Below, piece by piece: positions 33,418 to 44,253 of a stretch of 64,000 bases of DNA. Source of the DNA: Lacrimispora defluvii. Lineage in GTDB: Bacteria; Bacillota; Clostridia; Lachnospirales; Lachnospiraceae. The stretch lies in NCBI GenBank assembly GCA_013036995.1, contig JAAOXG010000021.1, positions 1 to 64,000 on the forward strand. Direction: 5' to 3'. The translations under genes were made by a program, and so were the position numbers. Under the pieces are notes generated by a model. That model was given only the letters and a program-made list of their open reading frames with translations, was not told the DNA's origin and searched no databases. Within the stretch, counting starts at the first letter, position 1, and the number at the start of each line of letters is the position of its first letter.

Positions 33418-33539
33418 CTTTCTCCCCTTAAATCTATATTTTACATATTCTACTTTTTCATTTTATCAACTGAATCATCAGTAATCAAGGTTAAAATGGA
33501 AAAATTACGCAGATAAGTCTTTGCACCCCCATATAAAGA

Positions 33540-33583
33540 TAAGCCGGGTAAATCAGCATTGACCTGCTGGTTTACCCGGCTTA
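33540..33583 (-). terminator. Terminator of the glp/dha operon
   Basis: A 19-bp stem (33540-33558 with 33565-33583, one G-U pair) with a 6-nt loop, 37 bp after the glpF stop. The minus-strand continuation TCTTTATAT is moderately T-rich. Confidence 0.75.
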
Positions 33584-33619
33584 CGATTTCACTTAGGCAT
33601 TGTATATTAATTTTTTATT

Positions 33620-34330
33620 CTACCAGGGAATTACATTGAACAACAACACAGCTGCAAGAGCGCCAATTACAGGACCAACTACCGGTATCCAGGAATATTT
33701 CCAATTGGAATCACCTTTTCCTTTAATGGGAAGTAATGCATGGGCGATCCTGGGGCCTAAATCACGGGCTGGATTAATGGCGTATCCAGTTAAACCGCCA
33801 AGAGACATGCCAACGGAAACAATGATACCAAATACAAGAAGTTTGTCAACGCCTGGGGCTAAGTTTGCCACATTTCCAACGCCTTTGATTGCAAAAACAA
33901 GCACGAATGTTCCAACTGCTTCGCTTAACAGATTCAGTCCGGTATTGGGTACAGATGGACCTGTGGAAAACACGCCCAGCTTTGTTGCAGCATCTTCTGT
34001 AAGGTCAAACTGTCCCTTAAACAACACATAAACCAGGGTTGCTCCAAGAAATGCTCCAATTAATTGTGCAGTGATGTATGTTGGAACTACATTCCAGCTT
34101 ACAGATCCCTCTGCCGCCAGGGCGATGGTTAACGCAGGATTAAAGTGTGCTCCAGAAGAGGCCCCGAAAATAAAGGCAGGCAGCATAACTGCAAGACCCC
34201 ATGCAAATGTTATCTGGACCGATCCGGCCCCTTTCATCCCCGACTTATTTAACGTAACGTTTGCTACTACGCCATCACCAAGTAATATGAGCAACATGGT
34301 ACCGATCAGTTCTGAAATAAAAATCAACAT
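33620..34330 (-). CDS. glpF: Glycerol uptake facilitator (aquaglyceroporin)
   Basis: 236 residues, six helices plus the two NPA half-helices: SGAHFNPALTIA (first) and GYAINPARDLGPR (second). The Asp after the second NPAR is the residue that marks glycerol facilitators versus water channels. AGGAGG precedes the ATG. Last gene of the glycerol/dihydroxyacetone operon. Confidence 0.94.
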   Translation of the reverse strand: MLIFISELIGTMLLILLGDGVVANVTLNKSGMKGAGSVQITFAWGLAVMLPAFIFGASSGAHFNPALTIALAAEGSVSWNVVPTYITAQLIGAFLGATLVYVLFKGQFDLTEDAATKLGVFSTGPSVPNTGLNLLSEAVGTFVLVFAIKGVGNVANLAPGVDKLLVFGIIVSVGMSLGGLTGYAINPARDLGPRIAHALLPIKGKGDSNWKYSWIPVVGPVIGALAAVLLFNVIPW

Positions 34331-34370
34331 ACTCCCTTACCTCCTGAAATCTCGGTTTATAGAAACGATA

Positions 34371-35888
<1,518 letters not shown>

Positions 35889-35915
35889 TCATTTATTAAG
35901 TACTTTACGTACCTT

Positions 35916-36296
35916 TTAAAACTTATTAACATATCCTGATTTTGTCAGATTCCGGTATATCAATTCCAAAGACTGGCCCCCGGCTGCTGCAATGGTTCCG
36001 GCAACGGCACCTTCCACCAGAGGGCAGTCAACCATTTTTACTTTGTGATTCTCCATGGATTCCAACACCATTTCTGTTGTCATAACGGCACTTCCCATAT
36101 CCATAAGCACCAAAACACCGTCTCCGCTATTTGCCTTTTCTATAGCATCTGAAATAAGCTGATAGCTGGTGCCAAAACTTCCATCCTCCAATCCACCGGC
36201 CGGAATAACTGTGACACGCTCCGCCATGAGCCTGGTAAAATCAGCTACACTTTCAGCTAACATCCGGCTATGGGATACAATTACAAAACCAACCAT
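35916..36296 (-). CDS. dhaM: Dihydroxyacetone kinase phosphotransfer subunit DhaM (EIIA-mannose type)
   Basis: 126 residues from the ATG at 36296, which has AGGAGGGG before it. EIIA-Man fold with the phosphorylated His in GFVIVSHSRMLAES (His9) and VLMDMGSAVMTTE. It passes phosphate from HPr to the ADP bound by DhaL. It lacks the HPr and EI-like domains found in the enterobacterial form, as usual for Firmicutes. Confidence 0.93.
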   Translation of the reverse strand: MVGFVIVSHSRMLAESVADFTRLMAERVTVIPAGGLEDGSFGTSYQLISDAIEKANSGDGVLVLMDMGSAVMTTEMVLESMENHKVKMVDCPLVEGAVAGTIAAAGGQSLELIYRNLTKSGYVNKF

Positions 36297-36309
36297 ATAT
36301 CCCCTCCTG

Positions 36310-36930
36310 TCACATCTGGGAAGCGATTGCTTCCAAAAGGAATACAAACGACGTTGCGCCTGGGTCCTGATGGCCAATGCTGCGTTCACCAAGATAGGAC
36401 GCTCTTCCCTTTGTTGCAATAATTGTCTTTGTATACTCAATTCCCTCTCTTGCAGCAGTAAGACCTGCCTCCATTGACTTTTTCCCGTCACCGGAAAGTG
36501 TCCATTCCTGTTCCATCGCACGCTTTGCAGGCAGCATGGCATCAAGCATTGTCTTTTCTCCCTCCGCAGCCTTTCCACGTGCCATTACTCCCTCTATGGC
36601 ACACGCAAAAGCCTGTAAAAAATCGGGATACGTAACTTCTTCTTTCCCTCTTAGAAACATTCCTGCTTTCATAAAAGCGGTGCCATATAGTGGACCGGAG
36701 GCACCTCCGACCGTAGACACCAAAATCATTCCAAGGTTTTTTATCATATCACCGGCATCCATCTTAGCCAGTGAATCTCTTTTTTTGATTACTTCTGAGA
36801 AGCCTCTTGCCATATTAATGCCGTGGTCCCCGTCACCAATGACATTATCAAATTCTGTCAAAAACTCTTTCTGTTTTTCCATAGCAACTGCCATCTGATC
36901 AATTACCAGAATTATTTTTTCTTTGTTCAT
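36310..36930 (-). CDS. dhaL: Dihydroxyacetone kinase ADP-binding subunit DhaL
   Basis: 206 residues, all-helical DhaL. Mg/ADP-binding Asp cluster in VIGDGDHGINMARGF, then GGASGPLYGTAF and the C-terminal DPGATSFVFLLEA. Works with DhaK and DhaM: the nucleotide stays bound and is rephosphorylated by DhaM at the cost of PEP. Confidence 0.95.
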   Translation of the reverse strand: MNKEKIILVIDQMAVAMEKQKEFLTEFDNVIGDGDHGINMARGFSEVIKKRDSLAKMDAGDMIKNLGMILVSTVGGASGPLYGTAFMKAGMFLRGKEEVTYPDFLQAFACAIEGVMARGKAAEGEKTMLDAMLPAKRAMEQEWTLSGDGKKSMEAGLTAAREGIEYTKTIIATKGRASYLGERSIGHQDPGATSFVFLLEAIASQM

Positions 36931-36945
36931 CTCATCACTCCATTA

Positions 36946-37938
36946 TCACCATGCTTTCCATGCAGGTGTATCAGCTTTTTCATCTAACAGCGATTTTAAC
37001 TGCGCATCCAATTTCAACAGGGAAACAGAAAATCCTTCCATCTCTATGGAGGTCATGTATTCGCCAACGTAAGTCTTATAGACAGAAATACCCTTTTCTT
37101 TTAAGACGTCTGATATCCGGTTGTTGATGATAAACAGTTCCATCAAAGGAGTTGCGCCGGAACCATTAACCATAACCGCCACTTCGCTTCCCTCATAATC
37201 CAAATCTGCAAGTATCTTATCAAGGAGCAGATCTACGATTTCATTGGCTGTTTTTATTTTTTCCCGGTGGGTACCAGGCTCGCCATGAATTCCAATTCCA
37301 ACCTCCATCTCATCCTCTGCCAGCTCAAATCCAGGCTTACCTGCAGCGGGTACGGTACACGGGCGGATTGCTGCCCCCATTGTGCGGACATTGGCGATTA
37401 CTTTATTGGCTGTTTCCTGAACCTGACCCAGGTCATCTCCTCTCTCAGCTGCAGCTCCCGCTATTTTATGTACAAACACTGTGCCTGCCACACCTCTTCT
37501 GCCTACGGTGTATAAACTGTCTTTTACAGCTACATCATCATTTACAATTACCTGTTTTACCAGAATTCCATCGGCCTCTGCCATTTCTGCTGCCATTTCA
37601 AAATTCATTACATCACCGGTGTAATTCTTTATCACCATTAATACACCGGCATCATTTGCAATTTCTTTGATCCCTTCATAAATCTGGTCGGGAGTGGGGG
37701 AGGTAAATACTGCTCCTGCCACAGCAGCATCAAGCATTCCAGTTCCTACATATCCTGCATGGGCAGGCTCGTGCCCGCTTCCGCCGCCGCTGATCAGGGC
37801 AACCTTATTTACTTTTTTATTCCTTCGGACTACTACATTACCGCAGTCAAGCTTTCGTAAATCCTTTGGATATGCTTTAACAAGTCCCAAAATCATCTCG
37901 TTCTCTGCCTGGTCCACGTCATTCATGAACTTTTTCAT
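36946..37938 (-). CDS. dhaK: Dihydroxyacetone kinase substrate-binding subunit DhaK
   Basis: 330 residues. GGGSGHEPAHAGYVG near residue 51 and the covalent substrate His in GIGIHGEPGTHRE near 217 identify DhaK, which binds dihydroxyacetone as a hemiaminal. First enzyme gene after glpP. It links dihydroxyacetone to the triose-phosphate pool beside the GlpK route. Confidence 0.95.
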   Translation of the reverse strand: MKKFMNDVDQAENEMILGLVKAYPKDLRKLDCGNVVVRRNKKVNKVALISGGGSGHEPAHAGYVGTGMLDAAVAGAVFTSPTPDQIYEGIKEIANDAGVLMVIKNYTGDVMNFEMAAEMAEADGILVKQVIVNDDVAVKDSLYTVGRRGVAGTVFVHKIAGAAAERGDDLGQVQETANKVIANVRTMGAAIRPCTVPAAGKPGFELAEDEMEVGIGIHGEPGTHREKIKTANEIVDLLLDKILADLDYEGSEVAVMVNGSGATPLMELFIINNRISDVLKEKGISVYKTYVGEYMTSIEMEGFSVSLLKLDAQLKSLLDEKADTPAWKAW

Positions 37939-37977
37939 TTTTAACTACCTCCTCACAATTAAAAACTGTTTTTTTCA

Positions 37978-38550
37978 CTACATAAACCATACCGCCTGGT
38001 CAGAGGTTGATATGGAAAGTGCACCGCTTCCTAAAGCTGACATAACATCTTCTTTATCTGAAATCAGTCCGCCTGCAATTACAGGCACTTTGCTGATTTT
38101 ACAAACCTTCTTTATCACTTTTGGCATAACTCCCGGCAAGATCTCAATGACATCCGGATGTACCCCACAGGAAACATTCTGCTTTTCAATATTCACCAGA
38201 GCCATGGAATCAATCACAAAATATCTTAGTACTGTATATAATCCAATCTCTTTTGCCCGCTGGATCAGAGACTGTTTGGTGGTTATAATTCCATCTGCTT
38301 TTGTATGTGTTTTAATAAAATCAACAGCAGCCTCCTTTCCGCTTAAGCCAACCAGCAAGTCCATATGTACCATAATGATGTTATCTTCTTTTTTCACTTC
38401 GTCTACGATCTCACTGATATTGCAAACATCACCAAATAATATGAAAATCACTTTAACATCTGATTCTGCACACTTCTTTAAGCCAGCCATATCTTTTACT
38501 GCAGCAATGATAGGGTTGTTTTCAATAACAGTCCATAATTTGTTGTCCAC
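37978..38550 (-). CDS. glpP: Glycerol-3-phosphate responsive antiterminator GlpP
   Basis: 190 residues from the GTG at 38550 (TAAGGAG 8 nt upstream; the first in-frame GTG at 38559 is too close). GlpP is a TIM-barrel RNA-binding protein: ADGIITTKQSLIQRAKEIGL, then VLRYFVIDSMAL, GVHPDVIEILPGVMPKVI and VIAGGLISDKEDV. With glycerol 3-phosphate it prevents termination in the leader of glp genes. It is the first gene behind such a leader (terminator 38612-38669), so it would control its own operon glpP-dhaKLM-glpK-glpF. Confidence 0.92.
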   Translation of the reverse strand: MDNKLWTVIENNPIIAAVKDMAGLKKCAESDVKVIFILFGDVCNISEIVDEVKKEDNIIMVHMDLLVGLSGKEAAVDFIKTHTKADGIITTKQSLIQRAKEIGLYTVLRYFVIDSMALVNIEKQNVSCGVHPDVIEILPGVMPKVIKKVCKISKVPVIAGGLISDKEDVMSALGSGALSISTSDQAVWFM

Positions 38551-38611
38551 ATTCAACACTCCTTACTTGTCTATTGACCAGCTTTCGTAAATATGAATTT
38601 ATTTTTTCTTT

Positions 38612-38669
38612 CAAAAAAAAAGAGTGCATAACGACTAATCAGCATTTCTGCTGCCGTATCTGCACTCTT
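38612..38669 (-). promoter_or_regulatory. Leader terminator, probable GlpP antitermination target
   Basis: On the minus strand AAGAGTGCA (38669-38661) pairs with TGCACTCTT (38628-38620), enclosing a second small hairpin (38640-38653), and is followed by a run of T. It lies between the promoter and the glpP start codon, in the correct place for a conditional terminator. Confidence 0.75.
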
Positions 38670-38693
38670 CTCTCTAGGATTTTACTTATATAC

Positions 38694-38722
38694 AATATAG
38701 CACACATTTGTGCATAATGCAA
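38694..38722 (-). promoter_or_regulatory. Promoter of the glpP-dha-glpKF operon
   Basis: On the minus strand TTGCAT (38722-38717), a 17-nt spacer and TATATT (38699-38694). The spacer contains an inverted repeat GCACACATTTGTGC (38700-38713, plus-strand reading), a possible operator. Confidence 0.65.
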
Positions 38723-39032
38723 TATTTATTTTAAATTAATTTAATTTTATTGTATGTATTGTATTGTTTTTTATTTAACATAATTCTTTTTATATACATA
38801 TTGCATAGTTCATTTTTGATTTTTTGCAAATTAATACATGCCATTTGACTATTTTCTACTAGTTTCAACGGGTTTGTACCGCCGCGTGATTGAATGTATC
38901 CTACAAAAAAACAGTTAAATCTCTGTGATTATCAACAGGATAAGACTAAATGTGTGTTATCTTTGTTATTTGTTTCACATTGTTGACTTGTGAGGGTAAT
39001 TTCTTCAAGCAGGGATCCAATGAAATGATTGC
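38723..39032. other. AT-rich intergenic region
   Basis: No gene with a ribosome site or strong hairpin is visible. It separates the glp operon promoter from the end of the small secreted protein gene. Confidence 0.4.
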
Positions 39033-39497
39033 TTATAATGAGAATTCTGCACTAATAAAATAATCTTTACCCGGGTCTTGTTGCGGCTCAGTTCTAAACC
39101 CTTTAATGATTCGATATTCTCCAGAAGCTAATCTTCCATATAATATTTTAAAATCAACAGACCATTGGAAGCTGCTTCCCCTTTTTAGTTCATAGCCCAT
39201 AGAAGTAAACATAATATCGTCATTGACCGGCAATGAATACCACTTTTGTCCATCTTTCACTTCAATAATATAATCTTCACCAAATATTACAGAAACATCA
39301 GAAGAGGAATTAATACAAACTGTAATTTTCGTATCAGTTATTGATTCAACGGTCATGGTGATATCACTAAAATCATCTAGTATTACTTTACTTTCGGATC
39401 TATGAAAAGTTTCATTGTTATTATTAAAAATGTTTATACAAATTAATAGCAAAAAAAGTGACACACTAAAAGCCAGAATAACCATCTTTTTTATCAT
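39033..39497 (-). CDS. Membrane-anchored protein with Ig-like domain
   Basis: 154 residues. One N-terminal helix (about 5-24) acts as signal or anchor; the rest is an extracytoplasmic beta-sandwich of the bacterial Ig-like type: TMTVESITDTKITVCINSS, then WYSLPVND, WSVDFKILYGRLASGEYRI and KGF. This pattern occurs in many small Firmicutes surface proteins. Function unknown; monocistronic as far as visible. Confidence 0.7.
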   Translation of the reverse strand: MIKKMVILAFSVSLFLLLICINIFNNNNETFHRSESKVILDDFSDITMTVESITDTKITVCINSSSDVSVIFGEDYIIEVKDGQKWYSLPVNDDIMFTSMGYELKRGSSFQWSVDFKILYGRLASGEYRIIKGFRTEPQQDPGKDYFISAEFSL

Positions 39498-39547
39498 TCT
39501 CTAATCCTGCAGTATTTCCTTATTTATGTTATAATTGCCACTTACTT

Positions 39548-39931
39548 TTAATGATTCCATACAACAAAACAAAATGGATGTCCGGCGGGGTCCAGCATAG
39601 TAATCCAGTCTTCACCACCATACTGTTCATCTGCTATTTTTGCACCTAATATAGTGGCTTTTTCCACTGCTTCCTTTAGCGCACTCTTATCCTCTACAGC
39701 GAAATCCAAATGCGCCATCATCTGTTGCTGTCCCAGCTTGGCAGGCCAGGTGGGGGGGACATAATTTTCATCGTATTGAAAAGCGATTCCCATCTCGTCT
39801 TCATTGGAGTGTATTCCTACAAATGTTTCTATTTCATATACTACCGGCCAATGTAAAAGGCTTGTGTAGAAAGACACTAATTGCGGTATATCCCGACATT
39901 CTAAAATTACTGTTTTTAATTTTATGCTCAT
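39548..39931 (-). CDS. VOC-superfamily (glyoxalase/bleomycin-resistance-like) protein
   Basis: 127 residues of the VOC fold: two beta-alpha-beta-beta-beta units, IPQLVSFYTSLLHWPVVYE in the first and ALKEAVEKATILGAKIADE with LDPAGHPFCFVVWN in the second. DPAGHPFC with His is a typical metal-ligand end. Reaction unknown. Next to another VOC gene of different sequence on the same strand. Confidence 0.8.
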   Translation of the reverse strand: MSIKLKTVILECRDIPQLVSFYTSLLHWPVVYEIETFVGIHSNEDEMGIAFQYDENYVPPTWPAKLGQQQMMAHLDFAVEDKSALKEAVEKATILGAKIADEQYGGEDWITMLDPAGHPFCFVVWNH

Positions 39932-40032
39932 TTCAATTTACTGCCTCCTCTTTATTTCTTCCATCGTAACAAAGAAGGCAAATACTTGAAACCTTAATGA
40001 TAATTAGAAATAACGTTGAGTTTTAGCGACTG

Positions 40033-40416
40033 CTATTTTTGTTTCATACCAAAAGCAATCCATCGCCCGTCAATGTCTTCTAACACAAATTCCAAATTAT
40101 TGTAATCTGTCATCTTTAGTGGGCGAACAATTTTGGCGCCTTTGCTTATAAATTCATTTTGCAATTCTTCCTGATTATCCGTAATAAAATAAGAATCTTC
40201 CCCGTAACCATACAACTCCCTGTTCGTATAAACTTTGTGGGTATTAGCTTTTGTCAAAACCACCTCCACACGATCACGGTAAAGACAAATATGGGGCTCC
40301 TCTACCTCTAAATATTTAACCACCCTAAATCCCATAACTTCATTATAAAATTTAGCAGTCTTTTCGATATCTGGTGTGGGAAACACTGCCAGTATCGAAT
40401 AAAGTGTCTTTTCCAT
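40033..40416 (-). CDS. VOC-superfamily protein
   Basis: 127 residues from the ATG at 40416 with AAGGAGGG upstream; the longer in-frame start at 40488 has none. TPDIEKTAKFYNEVMGFRVV is the usual first unit of the fold, and KMTDYNNLEFVLEDIDGRWIAFG the last strand pair. Antibiotic binding or small-molecule chemistry are both possible. Monocistronic or with the preceding VOC gene. Confidence 0.75.
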   Translation of the reverse strand: MEKTLYSILAVFPTPDIEKTAKFYNEVMGFRVVKYLEVEEPHICLYRDRVEVVLTKANTHKVYTNRELYGYGEDSYFITDNQEELQNEFISKGAKIVRPLKMTDYNNLEFVLEDIDGRWIAFGMKQK

Positions 40417-40588
40417 ACATAAACCCTCCTTATTATAGCGTTTAAATAAAGTATTTCTATTTATAAAGTACCAATAAATTAACAACATATCAATATTAAG
40501 TCAAACGAAAAGCAACTATACTATTGACAATTCAGTGTTATAATAATACCATATGATTGAAAATTGACATTGAAAGGAGAACAACACT

Positions 40589-40906
40589 ATGTTAGATGCA
40601 AGTTGGCTGAATATAGCAAGCCTTATATTGGGGCTGACTGCATGGGCACTTCCTGTTATTAACCTGGTACAATATAATAAGGCCAGCAATCGTAAATGGG
40701 GTATATTTTCCTTAACAAGTATTAGCGTATGCGGGATTTCTCTGTATATGCAAATCCTGTATACTGATTATCTGGTAAAAATAAATGACTGGTCTGCACT
40801 TATGGATACTTCAGGCGGAGTGGTCTCAATTACTGGATTGCTCCTTGTTGTCACAATCATGCTCAACTTAGTCACGTTGTTATTGCGTTACAGAAAAAAT
40901 CAGTAA
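40589..40906 (+). CDS. Small membrane protein, three helices
   Basis: 105 residues with three hydrophobic segments (about 5-28, 40-62, 76-98) and a basic RYRKNQ end. AAAGGAG precedes the ATG; TTGACA occurs about 65 bp upstream. The pattern is that of small Lachnospiraceae membrane proteins of unknown role. No partner gene is adjacent. Confidence 0.65.
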   Translation: MLDASWLNIASLILGLTAWALPVINLVQYNKASNRKWGIFSLTSISVCGISLYMQILYTDYLVKINDWSALMDTSGGVVSITGLLLVVTIMLNLVTLLLRYRKNQ

Positions 40907-41049
40907 ACTGATGAATCTCAGTTTTGTGCTGTTTCATTACCTCCATATTATGTTTATATTCCGATAGAATTCTGCTGAGCACTATCTTCGCATAAACGTT
41001 TGAGTCACTTAACTGATCCTGATAGATTGTATAAAACCTGCCTTAAATT

Positions 41050-41493
41050 TTAAACCAATCTCATATATAAAATCGGATAAGGATTTCCCTGCTCATCTGT
41101 GTCAGTTCTTTTGTAAACCTGAAATCCCATGTGCTCATAAAACGCTTTCGCTTGTGGGTTTTGTTCATTCACTCCTAATTCATTTATGGAATAATTGTCT
41201 ATCCCATAATGGATCAGCTGTTTTCCTAATCCCTTTCCACGATACCCGGGGGATACAAAAAGCATTTCTAATTTTCTATCTTCAATTCCCATAAATGCAA
41301 CAGGATTATTTTCATCATTAAATGCAACAATTAAATGAGCGATTGAACTCAAAGCCTGTGGAATATACCTGGATATATCTATAATCTCTGAATCAGATAA
41401 AAACAAATGTGTTTCTCGAACTGATTTGTCCCAGACTTCAAAAAGTTGCTTTGTCAGTACCGTATTTAATTCTTTGACTTCAATCAATTTCAT
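41050..41493 (-). CDS. GNAT-family N-acetyltransferase
   Basis: 147 residues from the ATG at 41493. GNAT motif A is clear: EMLFVSPGYRGKGLGKQLIHYGI (acetyl-CoA loop RGKGLG), followed by NEQNPQAKAFYEHMGFQVYKRT (motif B). The N-terminal WDKSVRETHLFLSDSEI resembles acetyltransferases of the YjaB/ElaA-like subgroup. Substrate unknown. A 14-bp hairpin (41539-41574) lies upstream and ends the alcohol dehydrogenase gene. Confidence 0.85.
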   Translation of the reverse strand: MKLIEVKELNTVLTKQLFEVWDKSVRETHLFLSDSEIIDISRYIPQALSSIAHLIVAFNDENNPVAFMGIEDRKLEMLFVSPGYRGKGLGKQLIHYGIDNYSINELGVNEQNPQAKAFYEHMGFQVYKRTDTDEQGNPYPILYMRLV

Positions 41494-41538
41494 AGTTACT
41501 CTCTCTCTTGATAACGAGTGCCCGCCGGACAAACTGAA

Positions 41539-41574
41539 ACTGGAAAAGTCTGGATAACTTCAGACTTTTCCAGT
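41539..41574 (-). terminator. Terminator after the alcohol dehydrogenase gene
   Basis: A perfect 14-bp stem (41539-41552 with 41561-41574) and 8-nt loop. The tail on the minus strand is TTCAGTTTGTC, so the U-run is poor. Confidence 0.65.
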
Positions 41575-41588
41575 GAAACTTACGGGTA

Positions 41589-42641
41589 TCAATTAATAAA
41601 AACTACAGGTTTAATCAGATCCTTTGGCTTTTGATCCATTAAATAAAAAGCATCTTCAATTTTTGATAAACCATTATATCGGTGTGTAATCAGTTTTGTT
41701 GTATCTATCCTACCATATTGAACCAAATTAAGCAATTTTTTAATGCGTCGGGCGCCACCAGGACAGAATCCGCCGCGAATAGTTTTATCGGACATGCCAA
41801 GGCCCCATGATGATGTTGGCATAGAGAGCACGTCCTGAGCGTCAAAGAAATTAACATTGGAAATATAGCCTCCCGGAACCGTCATTTCAACTGCCTGCCG
41901 AAGAATATCGCCGCTTCCTCCTGCAATAATGACAGAATCCGCGCCGCCTTTGGTTAATTCAATTACCTGTTTTACGATATCGCCATCTTTGTAGCTTACG
42001 ATGTCTGTTGCTCCGTATTCCTTTGCAATTTTAACACAGTTCGGACGAGTACCGATTGCAATCAACTGACCAGCACCCTGCAGTTTGGCTCCTGCAACTG
42101 CCATAAGTCCAACAGGGCCTATTCCGATTACAACAACCTTATCACCAAATCTCACATTTGCGTTTTCTACACCATGAAAACCAGTGGACATCATGTCCAC
42201 TGTCATTAGAGCAGCCTCCGGTAATACGTTTTCTGGCAGAAGGACCAGGTTAGCATCTGCCTGATTAACATGAAAATATTCCGCAAAAGTGCCATCTTTA
42301 GAACCCAGAAACTTAAAGCTTTTCATGAGTCCTTCATCATGTGCATTATATTCTCCTTGTACATTTTCAGCCAGCCAATTGGGAGTAGTGCAAGGTACAA
42401 CAACAATATCACCTGTTTTAAAATTATTGACCAAATTGCCCACTTCTACTATCTCACCTACAGCTTCATGCCCAAGAATTAATTCTTTACGCTCTCCAAA
42501 GCCACCATGAAGAAGATGGTTGTCAGAGGAACATGGCGCGAGTACTATTGGGCGGATAATTGCGTCTAAAGCCCCGCATTTTGGACGTTCTTTCTCAATC
42601 CAGCCCGCATTTTCAATCGAGTGCATTCCAAAACCTTTCAT
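41589..42641 (-). CDS. Zinc-dependent secondary alcohol dehydrogenase
   Basis: 350 residues from the ATG at 42641 (AAGGAGG upstream). The start MKGFGMHSIENAGWIEKE is that of the NADP-linked isopropanol dehydrogenases of Clostridium beijerinckii and Thermoanaerobacter. Catalytic zinc ligands Cys37 and His58 (GHEAVGE) are present; Rossmann loop GIGPVGLMAV, and GTRPNC in the place of the NADP phosphate contact. It reduces ketones or aldehydes or works in reverse. The prophage lies directly upstream with its recombinase gene in the same direction, so the former promoter may have been replaced or displaced. Confidence 0.9.
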   Translation of the reverse strand: MKGFGMHSIENAGWIEKERPKCGALDAIIRPIVLAPCSSDNHLLHGGFGERKELILGHEAVGEIVEVGNLVNNFKTGDIVVVPCTTPNWLAENVQGEYNAHDEGLMKSFKFLGSKDGTFAEYFHVNQADANLVLLPENVLPEAALMTVDMMSTGFHGVENANVRFGDKVVVIGIGPVGLMAVAGAKLQGAGQLIAIGTRPNCVKIAKEYGATDIVSYKDGDIVKQVIELTKGGADSVIIAGGSGDILRQAVEMTVPGGYISNVNFFDAQDVLSMPTSSWGLGMSDKTIRGGFCPGGARRIKKLLNLVQYGRIDTTKLITHRYNGLSKIEDAFYLMDQKPKDLIKPVVFIN

Positions 42642-42711
42642 TATGTATACCTCCTTTTCATTATATAAAAGAGTATATGACATAGTTAAAATTATATCAA
42701 TATTTTTTTAC

Positions 42712-44253
42712 TTATTGAAAAATTAATTGTATATTGAAAATGGCAAAAAAATCGCCCAAATCCCTTTTGTCGACTCTTTTGTGTGGAGCTGAACACGCAA
42801 TATCCGAACACGAGATTGTTGCCGTGTTCTGCCCAGAAACATTGAACGTGAGTACGATTCTTCTGCCTTTGTCTCCATCGTCATAGATGTAGACCGAGTT
42901 CACCAAAGTGTCAATTACTCTGCGCCTATACTCTATATCATTTATATCGCCGCTCTTGAAGGAAAGTAGCCAATACACTATTCGCTCTTTCGTCAAGAGC
43001 GGTTTCTTTATTTCCTCACGAGCGATTCTTCCTTCGATTTCGTTCTTCTCTGATTCCAGCTCCTCCAACCTATCCTTCGTGGTAGAAGTGATTATTCCTT
43101 GCTCTATGGCAGTCATGATATTTTTGATTTTCTTCTGAACTTCCTTGAGTTCGTTTTGCAATCCTTCGAGGTAGGTGGTATCTGCGGACTCCTTCTCGAT
43201 TATTTCCATTGCTTTGGTGGCAATGCGGTCAATATTTTCGTCTGTCAAGACCTCTTGCACTGTGAAGCGTGTCACAAGCTCCTCTATCCAGTCCTTCTTC
43301 TCAACTTTCTTTGTACAAACGTGCTTTCGCTTCCTATCTATACATTTATAGTAGAAATGGAGCTTCCCGGTCTTTGACGTTCCGCTTTCACCCACCATAG
43401 GAGACCCACAGTGACCGCAGAACAGTTTTGTTGTGAGAAGGTAGTCTTCCTTTGCCTTGTTCCTCGCACGAGCTGTAAAGTTGTGCTGTAGCTTCGCTTG
43501 TACCTTATCGAATAGTTCCTTGCTGATTATTGCAGGGACACCACCTTCGACAACTACGTCCATGAAGCGATAGACTCCAATATATTTGTCGTTTTTGAGC
43601 ATGGTACGGAGACTGTTTTTGTTGAAGGGATTACCTCTTGAGGTCTTATATCCACGCTCATTGCACACGTTTATGATTTGGGTTGCCGACATACCATCGG
43701 CATACATTTCGAAGACCTCTTGGACAATTTTCGCCCCAACAGGGTCAATTTTATACTTTCTGTCTTCCCCTACAGTGTAACCCAATGCCACACCAGCTCC
43801 CCCGGTGGCAATGCACTGTAGGGCATTTTCTTTCAGTCCTCTTTTTATGTTTCGAGACAGGTTCTCAGAATAATACTCGGCATATCCCTCAAGGACTGAT
43901 TCAAGAATGATTCCTTCCGGGGTGTCCGGCATGGGCTGTTTTGCGTAAAAGACTCTCACCCCATGTTTTTTGAGCTTTGCCTTGTAGATGGCTGAGTCAT
44001 ATCTGTTACGAGCGAAACGGTCAAGGGTGTACATGATAACAGCTTCGAACTGTCCCTTCTCGGAGTCTTTTATGAGACGCTGAAAGCTCGGACGATTATC
44101 TGTCTTGCCGGAAATTGCTCGGTCACAGTATTCATTTATGACCGTCATTCCGTTTTTAAGAGCGAACTCATGACACTCACGAAGCTGACCCTCTATGGAC
44201 TCCTCTCTTTGACTGTGGCTCGAATATCGAGCATAAATTACTGCTTTCGTAAT
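42712..44253 (-). CDS. Large serine recombinase (phage integrase) with non-canonical start
   Basis: About 513 residues. The catalytic domain begins TKAVIYARYSS (nucleophile Ser about residue 11) and REESIEGQLREC; then a recombinase domain (SATQIINVCNERGYKT), a zinc ribbon (FCGHCGSPM with a second Cys pair) and a coiled coil (about 360-410). The frame has no ATG, GTG, TTG or CTG between an in-frame stop at 44272-44274 and the catalytic motif. GGAGGT lies just upstream of ATT (44251-44253), where ATG would give the family start MTKAVIYARYSS. So either ATT is used or an ATG has mutated. An internal start at 44148 would lack the nucleophile. Confidence 0.85.
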   Translation of the reverse strand: MTKAVIYARYSSHSQREESIEGQLRECHEFALKNGMTVINEYCDRAISGKTDNRPSFQRLIKDSEKGQFEAVIMYTLDRFARNRYDSAIYKAKLKKHGVRVFYAKQPMPDTPEGIILESVLEGYAEYYSENLSRNIKRGLKENALQCIATGGAGVALGYTVGEDRKYKIDPVGAKIVQEVFEMYADGMSATQIINVCNERGYKTSRGNPFNKNSLRTMLKNDKYIGVYRFMDVVVEGGVPAIISKELFDKVQAKLQHNFTARARNKAKEDYLLTTKLFCGHCGSPMVGESGTSKTGKLHFYYKCIDRKRKHVCTKKVEKKDWIEELVTRFTVQEVLTDENIDRIATKAMEIIEKESADTTYLEGLQNELKEVQKKIKNIMTAIEQGIITSTTKDRLEELESEKNEIEGRIAREEIKKPLLTKERIVYWLLSFKSGDINDIEYRRRVIDTLVNSVYIYDDGDKGRRIVLTFNVSGQNTATISCSDIACSAPHKRVDKRDLGDFFAIFNIQLIFQ

